A stretch of DNA of 64,000 bases from Gigaspora rosea (lineage: Eukaryota; Glomeromycota; Glomeromycetes; Diversisporales; Gigasporaceae), in NCBI GenBank assembly GCA_003550325.1, contig QKWP01000219.1:247967-311966 (forward strand). Direction: 5' to 3'. The number at the start of each line of letters is the position of its first letter. The stretch's first letter is position 1. This document shows, piece after piece, positions 23,479 through 35,476 of the stretch. Made by a program: the position numbers and the translations under genes. The notes beneath the pieces are model-generated. The model was not told where the DNA came from. It made no database searches and saw nothing but the letters and a program-made list of their open reading frames with translations.

Positions 23479-24120
23479 TTTTTTTAAAGTAAGAAAAAAA
23501 ATTTAATTTCTAAATAAAATAAAACCTTAATTGTCTGACGTAACGAAGGAAATTTAATGTTTGATCAAAGTGATACAAAAGCTACGTCAATAGTTACGTT
23601 TTTGATTAGCTCATTAGTTGTCTATCTTATTGTATCAAAAATGTAATTTTAAAAAATTTTCACGTATGATATTTGTATTTTAGTGCAACAAAACTAAAAA
23701 TTTTATTAATGAAGTCGTGGTCATTTATTAAAACAAAAAATGTCCAGCTAATAATTTAGCCGTAGACTTGGGATGGCTAGTATTATTTAATGCTAGCCCT
23801 GTTCTGATGCGTATCATCGAAATTTTGGAGATATTTCGTAATAGATTTATAAAATAGGATAATAAACTTGCTGAAATTTATTAAAGACAGAGGGATCGTC
23901 ACAAAAAAAAGTTACAGTAAATTCTTGTCACAAATAAATGTATAGTAATTGTTAAGGTGGTGCTTCGTAAATACAATCATCATTATGCTATACTTTATTT
24001 ACAGAAGGCTGCTAAAGTCTTTAATACAATTTTAATGCTCTGAACTTTATTAAATAATATGCTTAGCATTTATACATATGACCAGAAAATTTCAACATGC
24101 CAAATACATATTGGCTTTTT
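23479..24120. other. spacer between kinase and LRR loci
   Basis: AT-rich sequence upstream of the kinase start and downstream of the LRR stop. No further gene seen. Confidence 0.4.
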
Positions 24121-25692
24121 TTAAATATCATAATATTCATCCTCGCAAACTTGTTTGGTAATTCCATTAAGGCGAACTGGTTGAAGTGAAGGAATATCTA
24201 AAGAATAAAAAGAAATATTGTTTAAAATTTTGTGTTATGAATTTTTACATAAGTGATTTAAAAATTTGATGTTTTCTTACCAGCTAAAATATTACGACAC
24301 GACAAAGATACGTGAGTAAAATCTAAATTCAAGAAGGACAAATGTGGTAAGCCTACATAAAAATAAAATCAATCGAAAAATAAATAAATGCTATATTTGA
24401 TTATGAGAAAATAATTCATACGTAGAGAAGATATTTACCTCTTAATTCTTTTACTCCTTTATCAGTAACGCGCGTATATCCAACATCAAGATATATTAAT
24501 TTCCTATTGGCAATTGTAGATTTACGGATTGTAGACAATGATGCGTCCTTGATACGTGTTTTGTTTAAACTAAGGTGAGTAAGGCCGCGCAGGCCTATTT
24601 AAGAATTTTGTCTGGATATTAGTAAAATTTTTGTATTGTATTAAATATTTGTAGTAAAATGTATTATGAATACTATACCGTCTAGATAAACAATGCCGGC
24701 ATCCGTAATTGAGGTTCGATCCAGATATAATTCAACCAAACTACGGATGCATATAAATATTAATGGTTGCAAATCTGATGATGATTACAAATTATATAAC
24801 ATTAAGTACCTTTTAGGGCAGACATTCCAACATCAGTCAATTTCGTACCAGACAAGGATAAGAAAGTAAGACTGAAATAAAATAAGTCACTTTCAATAAC
24901 TCGAAAAAATTAATGAAAATGAAAATTCATTCATTAAAGCTAACCTCTTAGCTCCTGCAAGATGCATAACTCCCGAATCGGTTAACATTTATAAAACCAG
25001 TTAAGTCCATCGTTATCAATGGTTATTCTAAAGAACATATGGGCTAGGTGCTGCAAAAAGGTACCAAATTGACAAAACAAAAAATCTTCAGAAAATCAAT
25101 TGTTATGTTGCAAATCTTATAATAAATTATAAGAAAGTGCAAACTTTAAAGAACAATATAGCAAAATTTTATTAATACAACTACTTTTGTGTTTTAAGTA
25201 AAAAATGAGCATAATCTTATTCTAAATTGATTTATGTGAAAAAACGGTCCAAGGGGACGGTCTTTTTACCCCCTATCTTTTAAAGAAATTGTCAATTTGG
25301 TCCCTTTTTGCAGCACCTAGCCCATATAATAAGATTGAGGCCACATTTTAAAAAAAAAAAATAATCCTAAAAAAACTAAAATATACCAGAAAAGTCTTGC
25401 AATATATCGTCCAATTCTTCTTCTCGATTCGGGAAATTAATTAAGTTAAGAGACTTGAACTCTATAAATGTAAAATCGATTATTTAAAATTCTAAATATG
25501 ATTATCAACTAGAGGTGCAGCTAAATTGCGGGGAGCGAAATATTTGTTTAAGTGCATGACGATCACTATAAAAAAATGTCTTTTTTATTATTGTCTTTCT
25601 GAATTGCACTAACTAAATGTGTTTATGTTATGAAAATTACATGTCAAGAAGCATTTTACTTACTTGCACGGGTAAACAAGTAAAATGAGCTT
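24121..25692 (-). CDS. leucine-rich-repeat protein (AMN1/FBXL-like), spliced
   Basis: Exons inferred from GT-AG sites and continuing LRR frames (minus strand): about 25664-25692 (5' limit unknown), 25510-25565, 25387-25461, 24945-25027, 24810-24871, 24679-24740, 24439-24594, 24281-24352, 24121-24197 (stop TAA 24121-24123). Repeats read LTFLSLSGTKLTDVGMSALK, LVELYLDRTSITDAGIVYLD, LTHLSLNKTRIKDASLS, LIYLDVGYTRVTDKGVKELR, LPHLSFLNLDFTHVSLSC; the end is KQVCEDEYYDI. These Leu-x-x-Leu-x-Leu units with T-x-x-T-D are of the Cys-containing AMN1/F-box-LRR class, usually adaptors in ubiquitin ligases. Introns are 69-88 nt except one holding a MITE (25040-25324). Problems: the 24810/24740 junction is one nucleotide out of frame and exon 24945-25027 needs a 1-nt shift to join its LRR. 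The start codon is not found. It may be a recent pseudogene. Confidence 0.6.
25040..25324. mobile_element. TA-flanked MITE inside an LRR intron
   Basis: 285 bp with ends TGGGCTAGGTGCTGCAAAAA / TTTTTGCAGCACCTAGCCCA and TA on both sides (25038-25039, 25325-25326). It lies 12 bp upstream of the splice acceptor of exon 24945-25027. A copy lacking its right end is at 35630. Confidence 0.7.
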
Positions 25693-25920
25693 CAATAGGG
25701 GACCTCCCTATTGCTGCCAGATTCTGGCTCTAATAGGAGTCAATAGGGTATCAATCGGGTCATTATTAGTCAATAGGGTACCAATAGGATACCAATAGGG
25801 TACTAATAGGGTAGCAACTATTCAATGGGGACTTTACCGATTGTAGGCTATTTAATTAATAGTTACCAATCGGGAACCAATAGGGTACTAATAGGGTATT
25901 AAATCATCAATAGGGTTGTT
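25690..25920. repeat. degenerate CAATAGGGTAC minisatellite
   Basis: About 15 irregularly spaced units of AATAGGGTAC/AATCGGG type, period roughly 10-20 bp with spacers. It abuts the most upstream recognisable LRR exon and may have replaced the gene's 5' end. Confidence 0.6.
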
Positions 25921-26037
25921 TTTTACAGATTGCAAATTAAAGAGAATTTTGCTTATAAGCGATATTACGGTACTATGCGTATTATTACATTTTGCAATAG
26001 TAAAACGGGTAGACAAGTACTGATTGCAAAAAAAATA

Positions 26038-26152
26038 CCGTAAATTCTCGAAATAACGGGCATGGGCGCTATTTTGAACTTTGGCCCGAATTAAGCTTTA
26101 TTCGGGCCAAAATTCAAAATAGCGCCATGCCCATTATTTCAAGAATTTACAG
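26038..26152. mobile_element. 115-bp near-perfect hairpin, TA target
   Basis: The arms read CCGTAAATTCTCGAAATAAC and onward through GGGCATGG, GCGCTATTTTGAA and TTTGGCCCGAAT to a short central loop; the right arm is the mirror. TA on both sides. It would form a stem of about 55 bp. Confidence 0.65.
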
Positions 26153-26574
26153 TAAATAAATAAATAAATAAGTAAAGCTTTCGAATGTTTAATTTAAACA
26201 AATCTTATTCATTTTTTCATTATTAATTTCTTACTGTGGAATGATACGCTCGTGAAATCTTTGATCAAATATTAAAAACGTTTATTCGTCAAAGGAAAAA
26301 ATTCTTTAATGGATCGAAATAAATATAATTAATGCTTAACTGCACTTAAAAATCCAAAAGACTCACATAACCAAATTTGGGTGACTCAATTTTAAAATTC
26401 TTTATGTTGATGTAATTAATAAACTTCACGCAATTAAGCCGATTGAAAATAACCTGGCATATATAGTAAGATATTTTTTGGGGTAATATCATATGCAGCA
26501 CTAAACAGTACAGTAATTGTAAGTTATTTATATATTATGGCCAAATCATTAAGTTAAAATTTTTTTCAACTTTT

Positions 26575-26930
26575 AGACCGTCTTTTACATTCAATATATG
26601 TACAAGTATTCGTACCATACTGATCCTGTGTAGTAACGTTAGGGTATGAATTATAGCTAATCAATATGGTATAGCTTTTATTTCGGCCTGTACCATACAG
26701 AACTTACTCGTACCATACTGACTGCTACAATCCCTCCAATATGCTTTACGAATTTTGGCTTCAATTTATTGGAAGCGATTGAAAGCATCTTTAGAGTTTG
26801 ATTTGGGTCAGGATCGGATCGGACAGGTTAGAGTAAGGTTAAGGTTAAGGTTAATGTTAGTATCGAATAGGTTGGGGTTAGTATTGATAGGTTGGGTATT
26901 GATAGGTGGGAGTTAGATGGATTATATTTA
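26575..26930. repeat. GTACCATACTGATC repeat and GGTTAA tract
   Basis: CGTACCATACTGA occurs near 26612 and 26709 and is related to sequence at about 50455-50610, so this is a dispersed element of unclear limits. At 26820-26915 there is a short run of AGGTTA/GGTTAAGG units; too irregular for a telomere tract. Confidence 0.4.
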
Positions 26931-27074
26931 TTGGAACTTTTTTAATATAAATAATATAAAAGTCTGAAATTATAAAAAAAAACATTAATGTTCGTACGTA
27001 CGTAGAATAATAATAAGAATATTAATAATTTTGTTTCTGGGTAAAAATTATTGTAAGTGTGGCGCAAGTTCATA

Positions 27075-27478
27075 TCGGGTGATTAGGCTCTGTGGCTGCA
27101 ATAGCAGTAAGGACCTCAGATTGATAATTAGGCTCCACGGCTGCAATAGTGGTGCAAAAACCTCATGTTTTGATTAGGCTCTGCGACTGGTATAGTAGTG
27201 CAAGGACCTCATGTTTTGATTAGGCTCAACAGCTGCAATAGCAGTGCAAGGACCTCATGCTGTGATTGGGCTCCACGGCTGGAGTAGCAGTGCAGAACCT
27301 CATGCTGTGATTAGTCTCCGTGGCTGCAATAGCAGTGCAAGAACCTCAGGTTGTGATTAGACTCCGTGGCTGCAATAGCAGTGCAAGGACCTCAGGTTGT
27401 GATTAGTCCCCGTGGCTGCAATAGCAGTGCAAGGACCTCATGCTGTGATTAGGCCCCACAGCGTGCAAGGATCTATGG
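27075..27478. repeat. 46-bp minisatellite, about 8.7 copies
   Basis: The unit contains GTGATTAGGCTCCGTGGCTG, CAATAGCAGTGCAAGGACCT and CATGCT. Eight full units vary by substitutions and 1-3-nt indels; the last is truncated at GTGCAAGGATCTATGG. The unit length is not a multiple of three and all frames contain stops, so it is not a repeat protein. It is clearly richer in G+C than the flanks. Confidence 0.85.
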
Positions 27479-27789
27479 GTAAGTAACAATACTTACACCA
27501 CAATATAACACTAATAACTGATTCTTATTACAGCTATATGAATTCTTCTTGGTGACATTCACATGCAAAAATGCAATTGATTATAAGGTGGATAGTTTAG
27601 TTTTGGATGGGAATATTCTTTGAAATTGGATATTTCGATATAATGTTATAGTGCTTTTAATTGATAGGAAATTGTACCCATATGTTCTTTTTCATCCAAA
27701 TAAAGTCATATGATTGAGCAATAGTAATATATATTTTTGGCAGAATGTAATTGTGGTCAATTACATAGCAAATCCTATGAAAAAAGTGG

Positions 27790-28025
27790 TCCGGGTGGTG
27801 TTACAGTTTAGCACGGAGGTGTCCGTGATGACACGTGCACTGTGGCATGTATATATGACACACGGAATGGCACGTGTTTAAAATGATACGTATCAGCACA
27901 TTGTGTATGTCCACAATGACACGTGTAAGATTTTTATACGGAATGGCACGTATTCGGGATGACACGTATAGGCTCGTTAGTTGGAATTACACGTATTTAA
28001 TGGCACGTGTATCTAGTGTAGCCAA
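27790..28025. repeat. cluster of ATGRCACGTRT motifs
   Basis: About ten degenerate copies of an 8-12-nt motif (GATGACACGTG, AATGGCACGTGTT, AATGATACGTATC, AATGACACGTGTAA, AATGGCACGTATTC, GATGACACGTATAG) in under 250 bp. The core CACGTG is the E-box bound by bHLH factors, so a regulatory reading is possible. The cluster continues more sparsely to about 28450 and no gene start lies next to it. Confidence 0.45.
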
Positions 28026-28459
28026 TAAAATCGCAGGATCAGGTGTAACATGAAAATTCAAAACAAACGAATTTTTTTAAAAAATCGTCTGTACCTCCAA
28101 ATCTCATCTATGAAATGCTTTTTAATTCCTAAAAAAAAAATTCCTTGCAAAATTTTGCTATAGGCATGTTTGTTACCACCCTTCACAATTATACTGTACT
28201 CTAACTAAATTGAATTCATTCTTGTCGTAAGAAATATATGCACGTAAACTTATATGTGCTTCGACCCGTGCCAAAACACGTGAATTTTGGCTTAGTAAAG
28301 TGCAGCAAAACCCGGTCCATTTACGGTCCAAAATGTCCGGGCAGACAGTCCACTTCGGACCATTTTAGTCGTGCCAACACGGAACTCACACGTGCAAACC
28401 TGTCTCTTTAGCCATTCCACAGATCACCGTGCTTTTCCGTAGAACCACATGCATATCCG

Positions 28460-29120
28460 GACAGATTTTTTTATAGGGAAAGTACAGTAATAGTAACTTA
28501 CCTTTCAATTTTTTTTCAAACACTCAAAAAAAAGTGGAAAACAAATTCTAACAATGTTTATTTTTTTTCATATTTTTCAATTTTTATTTATTGATTTATT
28601 ATGATTTATTATTTTTTATTTATTTAAACAGGCACACGTTAGGGCATAGTATTCGCATCATATCTAAGCCATAAGCTACGATCAGCAGAACATATTTTTT
28701 CTTTTATTTAGTTTTGTGTAATACTATACATAGAGAATTTATGACACAACTTCTACTTTTATTTTTATTTATTTACACAAGAACAAAAAAAGTTTTACAC
28801 ATTACGTTACATAATTGAACCAATGCAAAAAAAACCAATGCAAAAAAAGAACAAATTCTTTCGTTACAATTTTTTGTTACTGCCTTTGATGATCATTGAT
28901 TATCAATTAATCATATTGGCAAAAAATCAGAAGAAAAAAAAACCAAAATTCTAAAAAACCTCAGAAAGTACAAGCATAAACATAAAGTAAAACATACATA
29001 CAAGCATAAAAAGAAAGTTTTTTTAATGAAATTGAGTTGTTTTAACCGATTCAAATGCTTTTTTTTTTCTCATATAGTATAGTATAGTATCATATTATAT
29101 GATATATAATATAATAATAA
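28460..29120. other. AT-rich, no gene seen
   Basis: A/T-rich sequence with several A and T runs, ending in TATAATAATAATAA just before the pogo-type element. Confidence 0.35.
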
Positions 29121-29240
29121 TAAGGTGATCATACCTAATTCCGTGAATTTTTTTTTGGCACATATAAAAGTTCGTCAAACGATTGTATTTATTTGTAAAA
29201 TTTAATATATAAAATATACAATCAATTTATTATTTAATCC

Positions 29241-29752
29241 GTAATCCGTGAGTAAAGGAAAGGATTTGATTAGTGATCGGCAGGGTGCATATTATAATCA
29301 AAACAATTAATAACCATAATCTGGAGCCATTTTTTAATTTTCTCGATTTCTGCAAAGCTAACATCTTTTGTGTTTCTATGAAAATTATAAAGGTGATTTT
29401 TCTTTTCCTAAAAGTGGTGAATTTATCAAAATTGACCCAATGTGCCGTGAGATATTATCATTTTATCTTCACGATCATATGAAATTTCTTTACAAATCTG
29501 CAAAGAAATTTTATATGATCGTGAAGATAAAATGATAATATCTCACGGCCCATTGGGTCAATTTTGATGAATTCACCACTTTTAGGAAGAGAAAAATCGC
29601 CTTTATAATTTTCATAGAAACACAAAAGATGTTAGCTTTGCAGAAATCGAGAAAATTAAAAAATGGCTCCAGATTATGGTTATTAATTGTTTTGATTATA
29701 ATATGCACCTCGCCGATTACTAATCAAATCCTTTCCCTTACTCACGGATTAC
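29241..29752. repeat. 512-bp near-perfect palindrome
   Basis: The left arm starts GTAATCCGTGAGTAAAGGAA and the right arm is its mirror to CTCACGGATTAC, with the centre near 29497. The arms differ at only a few positions, so the 69- and 65-residue frames on opposite strands are the same sequence seen twice; neither is called as a gene. It lies between the left TIR and the transposase of the pogo-type element. Confidence 0.8.
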
Positions 29753-30337
29753 GAATTAATTGTAAAATTTTTTTATATATTATATAATAAAATTTTTTTT
29801 AATAATAAAAATTACAACCCGTATAATTTATGAGAATTTAAAGCCACAGGTCTAATTCCGTGGATACATAATGAACTTGATTTTTTATTCGATAAATAGA
29901 TTAAAGTTCATTAGTAAAACAGGTTCGTGGTATTACGTTATACATATTTTAAAATTTTTATAAAATTTGACCGATATTCTAAATAGATCTAATCATTTGA
30001 ATATCAGTCAAAAATTTTATAAAAAAAAATTTTTTTTTATTAGAATTAAATAGATAATCTGACTAAAAAAGGTTTATTTACATTTCACAAAAATTTTTGA
30101 TTAAGAAAAATTCCTTATGATAAACAAATATTTAAATATATGATAGTCATTTTACTTTAAAAAAAATCTGGTTTATTATATAGAAGTTAATCATATTTGG
30201 TAATGCGATTTTTTAATTTTATAAAAAAAAATCAATTTTTATTTATTTACTTTCACAGTTCGTAGGGCTATTTAACAACGGTATTAAAAGGTAATTAAAA
30301 TATATTGTTCTTCAACAATATATTTTTACTTTTGCTA

Positions 30338-31908
30338 TTATTTTTTACTCTGTTTCTTCGCCTTATTAAGAATCCGCTGTTCTTTTCTTACTTTTGCATC
30401 TTCAATCTTTTTTTGTTTCACGTTTTCTTTTTCTTCCAGTTCTTTCATAATCGATTCTGCAGTTACAAGAGTCCCAAATTTGAATTTCTTTGGTCGGGCT
30501 TGGTTTTTTTTCTCAACAGATTTTTGTTGTGGTTGTGGATACTTCATAATCGAAGCCAAAGAAGTCGTCCCGGGATGCTCTAATTGTTGAATATATTCGC
30601 GCAATTCTTCATTTTCATTTTCAAGCTGGGTAAGTTTATTAATTCTTGTATTGCGTTCATGAGTTGGTTTTGGAGTAGAAATAACTAGCTGAAACGTTGC
30701 TAATGAAGGTGTTAAATGTTCAGGGTTAATTATATTAGGATTCAGGGTCCAAATGCCAGTCGCAGCGAATGCATGTCTAATCGCGTTTGGTGTATACGTT
30801 TCATGAAATGCTTCACCAAAAATTTGGGCAAATAAATATTTTGTAACTACTCCAAGATTATTATTAATGTGATAATGATCCGATGCTTTATCATATTCAG
30901 ATTTAAGTTTTTTAAAAGGAATCTCAGACAGTTGAAGTATATGAGTAGTATTTGACAGCAATACATAAAGAAGAATATTGTTTTCTTGACAATATTTAAT
31001 ACTGTTAGATCTATATGGCTAGTGGCTCCATCGAGCATAAGTAAAACAGAGTGAGTAGGGAGAATCGAATTACTAAAGTGCTCTATATACATTCTAAAAA
31101 TATTTTCGTGCATATATCCGGTATCAGTAAATGCAGCGACGGTGCCTGGTGGAACTGATACACCTATTAATAAACCTTCAATTACTCTAACACCTTTATA
31201 AATAAGTAATAGGGGGATATACGTTCCAGCTGCCAAAATAGTAGGGCAAACAGATATATGCTCTTTTGAGCTTCCAGCTGCAGTTTTGTGAACTTGACGA
31301 ACACCTTTTAGAGCTATTACTTTTGCTAACCGTGCAGAAATATTAAACCCGCTTTCATCCATATTCCAAATTCTGTCAGGTGTAAGACAGTTTTCACAAA
31401 TAAGTTTTTCAAGTGTTGCAAAATGATTTTCAATAACAATCAGATTTGCTTTAGCGGCTCCTGCTTGAGTAAGCTCTTGAGGTACACAAAAAGAAATTTG
31501 TGGATGATCGCGCATAAATCGTTTCCACCATTTGTTACTAGGCCCATTTTTAGTTAAATTTTTTTTATTTTTTGTAGCAAGCATTTGTACAACCATCATA
31601 TTAATGGCCTCTTTAGTCAGCCCAAACCCTAGACTTTGCATATTTAAGCAATACCCTACTAATTCATTTTCTTCTTTGGGTGTAAGTAACGTAGGAGAAC
31701 CTGGACGTTTTGGTGCACCTTTAGCTATAGCATCACGTAGTATTTGTTCAGCAACTCCATAATTCAGAGCAACTTGACGAACGCTTAAGGGTTGAGCTGA
31801 ACTAGTTTTTTTTTGTGTTTCAAGAAAATTTAAGGCCGCTTGGATAGAAGTTTGACGGGAGTTTGTATCCTTTTTTGTTAATTTTTTTGCCAATATTACT
31901 CGATTCAT
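30338..31908 (-). pseudogene. HTH_psq / DDE_1 transposase with a frameshift
   Basis: I take Met at 31908 (MNRVILAKKL) as start because the 37 residues before it are a hydrophobic run outside the family's usual N terminus. Order: psq-type helix-turn-helix (RQTSIQAALNFLE...LSVRQVALNYGV), a second DNA-binding region with NKWWKRFMRDHP, then the catalytic core: first Asp in WNMDESGFNI, second in LLMLDGATSH, and after the frameshift NTTHILQLSEIPFKKLK, where the usual QPLD context is LSE, so the third acidic residue appears to be Glu. The C-terminal part has a coiled coil (LTQLENENEELREYIQQLE) and a basic tail. The frameshift lies near 30995 in an A run (one A short), so a sequencing slip or a recent inactivation is possible. 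The two frames together give a protein of roughly 520 residues, normal for this family. Confidence 0.85.
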
Positions 31909-32465
31909 ATTATGTTCGTACAGGTACAAGCAAAATAAAATGTGTGTTGTAAACACAACAAAAAACACGAAAACAACAAAAACAAGAAAAATTTTTTTAA
32001 GGGATTTAAATTTGTACACAATCGTGTTGACTGGCTAATTCAGGTAAATTTTAATTTAATCTAAATTTGCTTAGTAAATTAAAGAAAATTTTAATAAAGG
32101 TTTTATAAAGTATCTCAAATAAAAAACGAATGTTTTTTAGGCTTAATATCTTTGTTGAGTTCCATTACTACTTAGAATTTTATAATTTTTATTTTTTTTT
32201 ATATTATTTTTTTTTTATCGGTTTTATCAAAATTTTAATGTAATAAAAGTTTGGTTTTTAAATATTGCGCGACAGTAATTTTGAAAAAAAGGTAAAGTTG
32301 AGTCGTGAGAAAAAAAATTTGTTTGCTAATAGTCTTATGAACATATATATATGGTGTGTAACAAACTTTAATATGTATGTTACAAATATTTAGCTGATAA
32401 TAAGGCTATAAAAGGTTAGAATGTGTTATCCATGGAATTAGGGATGATCCACGGAATGCATGAAA

Positions 32466-32781
32466 AAATTCTGTGCCAGGTTTTGTCGATTATGTAGCGC
32501 AGCAAAATCCTTTAAAGTTTGATTATATTAGGGTTAGAGTTAGGGTCATGTGTTAGATAAAGAGTTTATATAGTAAAACTGCCCAACGAAAACTTTTTGT
32601 TAGTGCGCTAAAGGCGGTTTCTTATACAAAATTTCAAGAAATAAGCTATTTTTAACAAAATAAACGCTTGTTTTAAAATTTCCTGATCGTGTTATGTTAC
32701 ACCTGATCTTTAAAATCTGATTTGTGGATCAGAAGATTTGCTCCACATAATCGACAAAACCTGGCACAGAATTTTTGTATG
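32466..32781. mobile_element. MITE nested in the pogo-type element
   Basis: About 316 bp with ends AAAATTCTGTGCCAGGTTTT and the mirror AAAACCTGGCACAGAATTTT, extending inward through GTCGATTATGT. Flanks GCATG/GTATG are a possible imperfect duplication. The interior has a GTTAGGGTTAGAG stretch and resembles about 47190-47370. Confidence 0.6.
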
Positions 32782-32896
32782 CCCACAGAATTAGGTATGA
32801 TCACCTTAATTTTCTTTTATAGATTAAGAGGAAATTTTGACTGCTGATCATATGCACAAAAGCGTAATTAATTCATTCATGCATAATTACATTATA

Positions 32897-33897
32897 AGGT
32901 AGATGGGTATTGTGGGCCAGTTAAAGTTTCTACTAATAAACTTTTTAATAAACAAATAAATTTTTATACAAATTTTATTAATTGAGCTATGCTTAATAAA
33001 GAATAAATTACTATAAAAAATTTTTTAAATTATATATAGTTTTAGGCCATATAAAGTTAATTTTTTGGTTCTCATAACCCGGCCAGATCATATTTTGGAA
33101 ATTTTCTGAAAAAAATTATTTATATGTTTTAATAGTCAGATGGGATTTCAAAAAATTTTTTTAAAAATTTTATAAAATTTTATATATAAAATTTTTAAAT
33201 AAAAGTTCGGCCTGCTGAGTCATTTTTTTTGTCTCATGTTATGAGAACCAAATATTAACTTTATATGGCTTAGATATAAATAATTAATATACAAAAATAG
33301 AATATAAAGCTAAATTTCTTAGAGGAGGAGGTATTGTGGTCCATTATTTGACAGCTAATAATTTGTGTTCTAATGGTCCGTTTTGGATAATTTTACTACC
33401 AAAATAACCGTCTTAGTGAGACAATTCTAACAAGCACAAAATTGTTAATATCCAATCACAGGATCCCAAGATAATTAAAGTTTATATGTAATAATTTGCA
33501 GATTTACTAATACAATTTTATAAAATAAGATAAATCTATATCGATCTTAGGACCCTGTAATTGGATTTTGACAATTTTGTGCATGTTAGAATCGTCTCAT
33601 TGAGATAGTAATTTTGGTGGTAAAATTGTCCAAAACGGACTAGTGAATCAAAAGTTATTAACTATTAAATATTCTATATATCTTTTATAATAAATTCAAA
33701 TATATACAAAAATCTATATTTTGTATAAATGATGATATCTTATGATCTAGTAATCAGAATTGAATAAATTTTATACCATTCAATTCATCCAATGAGATGA
33801 ATTAAATAGTATAAAATTTATCCAATTTCAATCACCAGATCACAAGATATCTGGCTGGCCTACAATACCCTCCTGGCCCACAATACCCCATTTACCT
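32897..33897. mobile_element. 1.0-kb TA-flanked element with nested repeats
   Basis: Left AGGTAGATGGGTATTGTGGG and right CCCACAATACCCCATTTACCT are inverted; TA on both sides. A second, inner pair of similar ends (GGAGGTATTGTGG near 33327; GGCCTACAATACCCTCC near 33857) bounds a palindrome related to that at 18070-18431. A Harbinger-type MITE sits between outer and inner left ends (33045-33269). Confidence 0.6.
33045..33269. mobile_element. Harbinger-type MITE (GGCCATATAAAGTT)
   Basis: 225 bp; ends GGCCATATAAAGTTAATTTT and the mirror with AACTTTATATGGC, TTA on both sides (33042-33044, 33270-33272). The inward sequence TTTTTTGGTTCTCATAAC resembles the GGCCGTTTGAAGTT family at 467 and 41333, suggesting sister families. 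Confidence 0.7.
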
Positions 33898-35336
33898 TAT
33901 GACATTATATTTATGTACATTGTAAGGATGTGAGATGTACTTTCCTCATAAATATATCAACTTTACACTACTAATACCAACCAAAACTACTTTAACTCAA
34001 CCCTAATAATGGTGAAAAGCAACAATTAAGATGTGGATTAACTTGGTCTGAGTAATTAGGATCAAAATAGAGCTCTAGATTATGTTACGAGACTCTAATA
34101 TGAGTTTTCAAGATTTTGGGATGTTTATACGATATCTCATATCAGTAAGTTATCAGTTTATAATAATAACAGTTTATTTAATCATATATCGGGGGATTAC
34201 TAACAATAACACTTCTATTCTAATTTTGAAGGTTACTACTTTACTACATTGAACTCTATCTATATTGTACTTTGCACTTAGTTTTCATTACCTGGGACAT
34301 TAATATCGAGTCTGACCTTTGCGAAGACCAAAAAGTTATCATATTTATACTTTTCATATTACTGCGTTCTATTGCTAATACTATCCTTTAATTTGTTATG
34401 CAGACATATTTGCCTGTGAAAATTTTAAAATTTTAAATTTTTTAAATAAAACCTTAAATATTAATTTTAGCTATATACTTTCTAAGTAAAAATATAATAT
34501 TAGTTCTGTTTTATCAACTTTATTATAAATTTTTTTTAAAATTATTAATAAACATTGGTGTAATAAAAGTTTAAAGTTTTGGTTTGAAACTTTTACTATA
34601 TAATTTTTTCTTTAGGTTTTCTCAAATTTTATATGTTCCCATCTATAAAAAAAATTTTTACTTCTAATACAAGTCCTAATTTTTACAAGTAAATCATTTA
34701 AAGTCAAATAATGAAAGTTGTTATCCTTTATATAAACTACAAAGTTGTATAAGAAAATATATTTTTAAAACCAATATTTAAAGAATTTGCCAAGATATTG
34801 TAAAATATTTTTTTGGTTAAAAAATTTCTTTAAAATTTAATATTTTCTGCTTATAAGCAACATAAACTTTTTGTTTTATAATATAAGTTTAAATAATTCA
34901 AAAATATAATCTTTGTTCTTAAATATTATAATACCAAATTTTATTTAAATATCTTAAATAATTAAAAAACTAGATCAGAGGTATATTTATAGTAATTATA
35001 CAGGCAAATTTGCCTGCGAACCCCTACAAAGTAAGGGATTAACCTTCCAAGGTTTTAACAGGTTTTCTAGACTCAATATATTAAATATATTCAATATAAA
35101 ACAGTTCAGACAAAATAAAAAGTAGATTTAGAGCTGTCTGACAAACATAAATTAGGCTATGTAAAATGTTCTAACCAAGCCTTTTGGTGTATTCTGGGTA
35201 GAACATTAATAATATTTAATAGCATTACAGATCCTAGTATAGTAGTTTTATCGACTGTATTTTGAAATTTTTATTTTAATAAAGAGTGCCACCATGCGCC
35301 CCTAGCACAGAATTAGGGGTTTTTTTTAAAAAAAAT
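33898..35336. other. AT-rich, no gene seen
   Basis: No supported gene. CAGGCAAATTTGCCTG near 35001-35016 is a perfect short palindrome, partly repeated near 34402 (ATTTGCCTGTG). Confidence 0.35.
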
Positions 35337-35476
35337 ATATATATATATATATTCAGTATATTTGATATTGTTGATATCCTTAAGATTTTTAATATCGTTG
35401 ATATTTTTAATATCTTCGATATATTTAATATTTCTGACATATTTAGTATCCCTGATATCCTAAGTATATCAGATTG
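35337..35476. repeat. TATATC/GATATT short-period repeat
   Basis: After an (AT)n run, units of 12 or 18 nt of the form GATATTTNNTATC repeat about nine times. In one frame this gives Ile-Phe-x-Ile-x-Asp repeats, but the frame has no convincing gene around it. Confidence 0.6.

Larger units (their letters stand above)
29123..32806 (-). mobile_element. 3.7-kb pogo/Fot1-type DNA transposon
   Basis: Ends AGGTGATCATACCTAATTCCG and the mirror CAGAATTAGGTATGATCACCT (23 bp, one mismatch), TA on both sides (29121-29122, 32807-32808). It holds a DDE transposase with one frameshift (30338-31908, -). Related TIR-like blocks lie inside the ends (29844-29864 with CTAATTCCGTGGA; 32430-32456 with GGAATTAGGGATGATCC), which may be subterminal transposase sites. 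Two other repeats are nested: a 512-bp palindrome (29241-29752) and a MITE (32466-32781). Confidence 0.8.

Noticed and set aside
25690-25920. CRISPR-like spaced repeats
   Set aside because: Repeat units are only about 10 bp, irregularly spaced and degenerate, in a eukaryotic context; a minisatellite.
29273-29708. Two frames (69 and 65 residues) of nearly identical sequence on opposite strands
   Set aside because: They are the two arms of one palindrome, not a duplicated gene.
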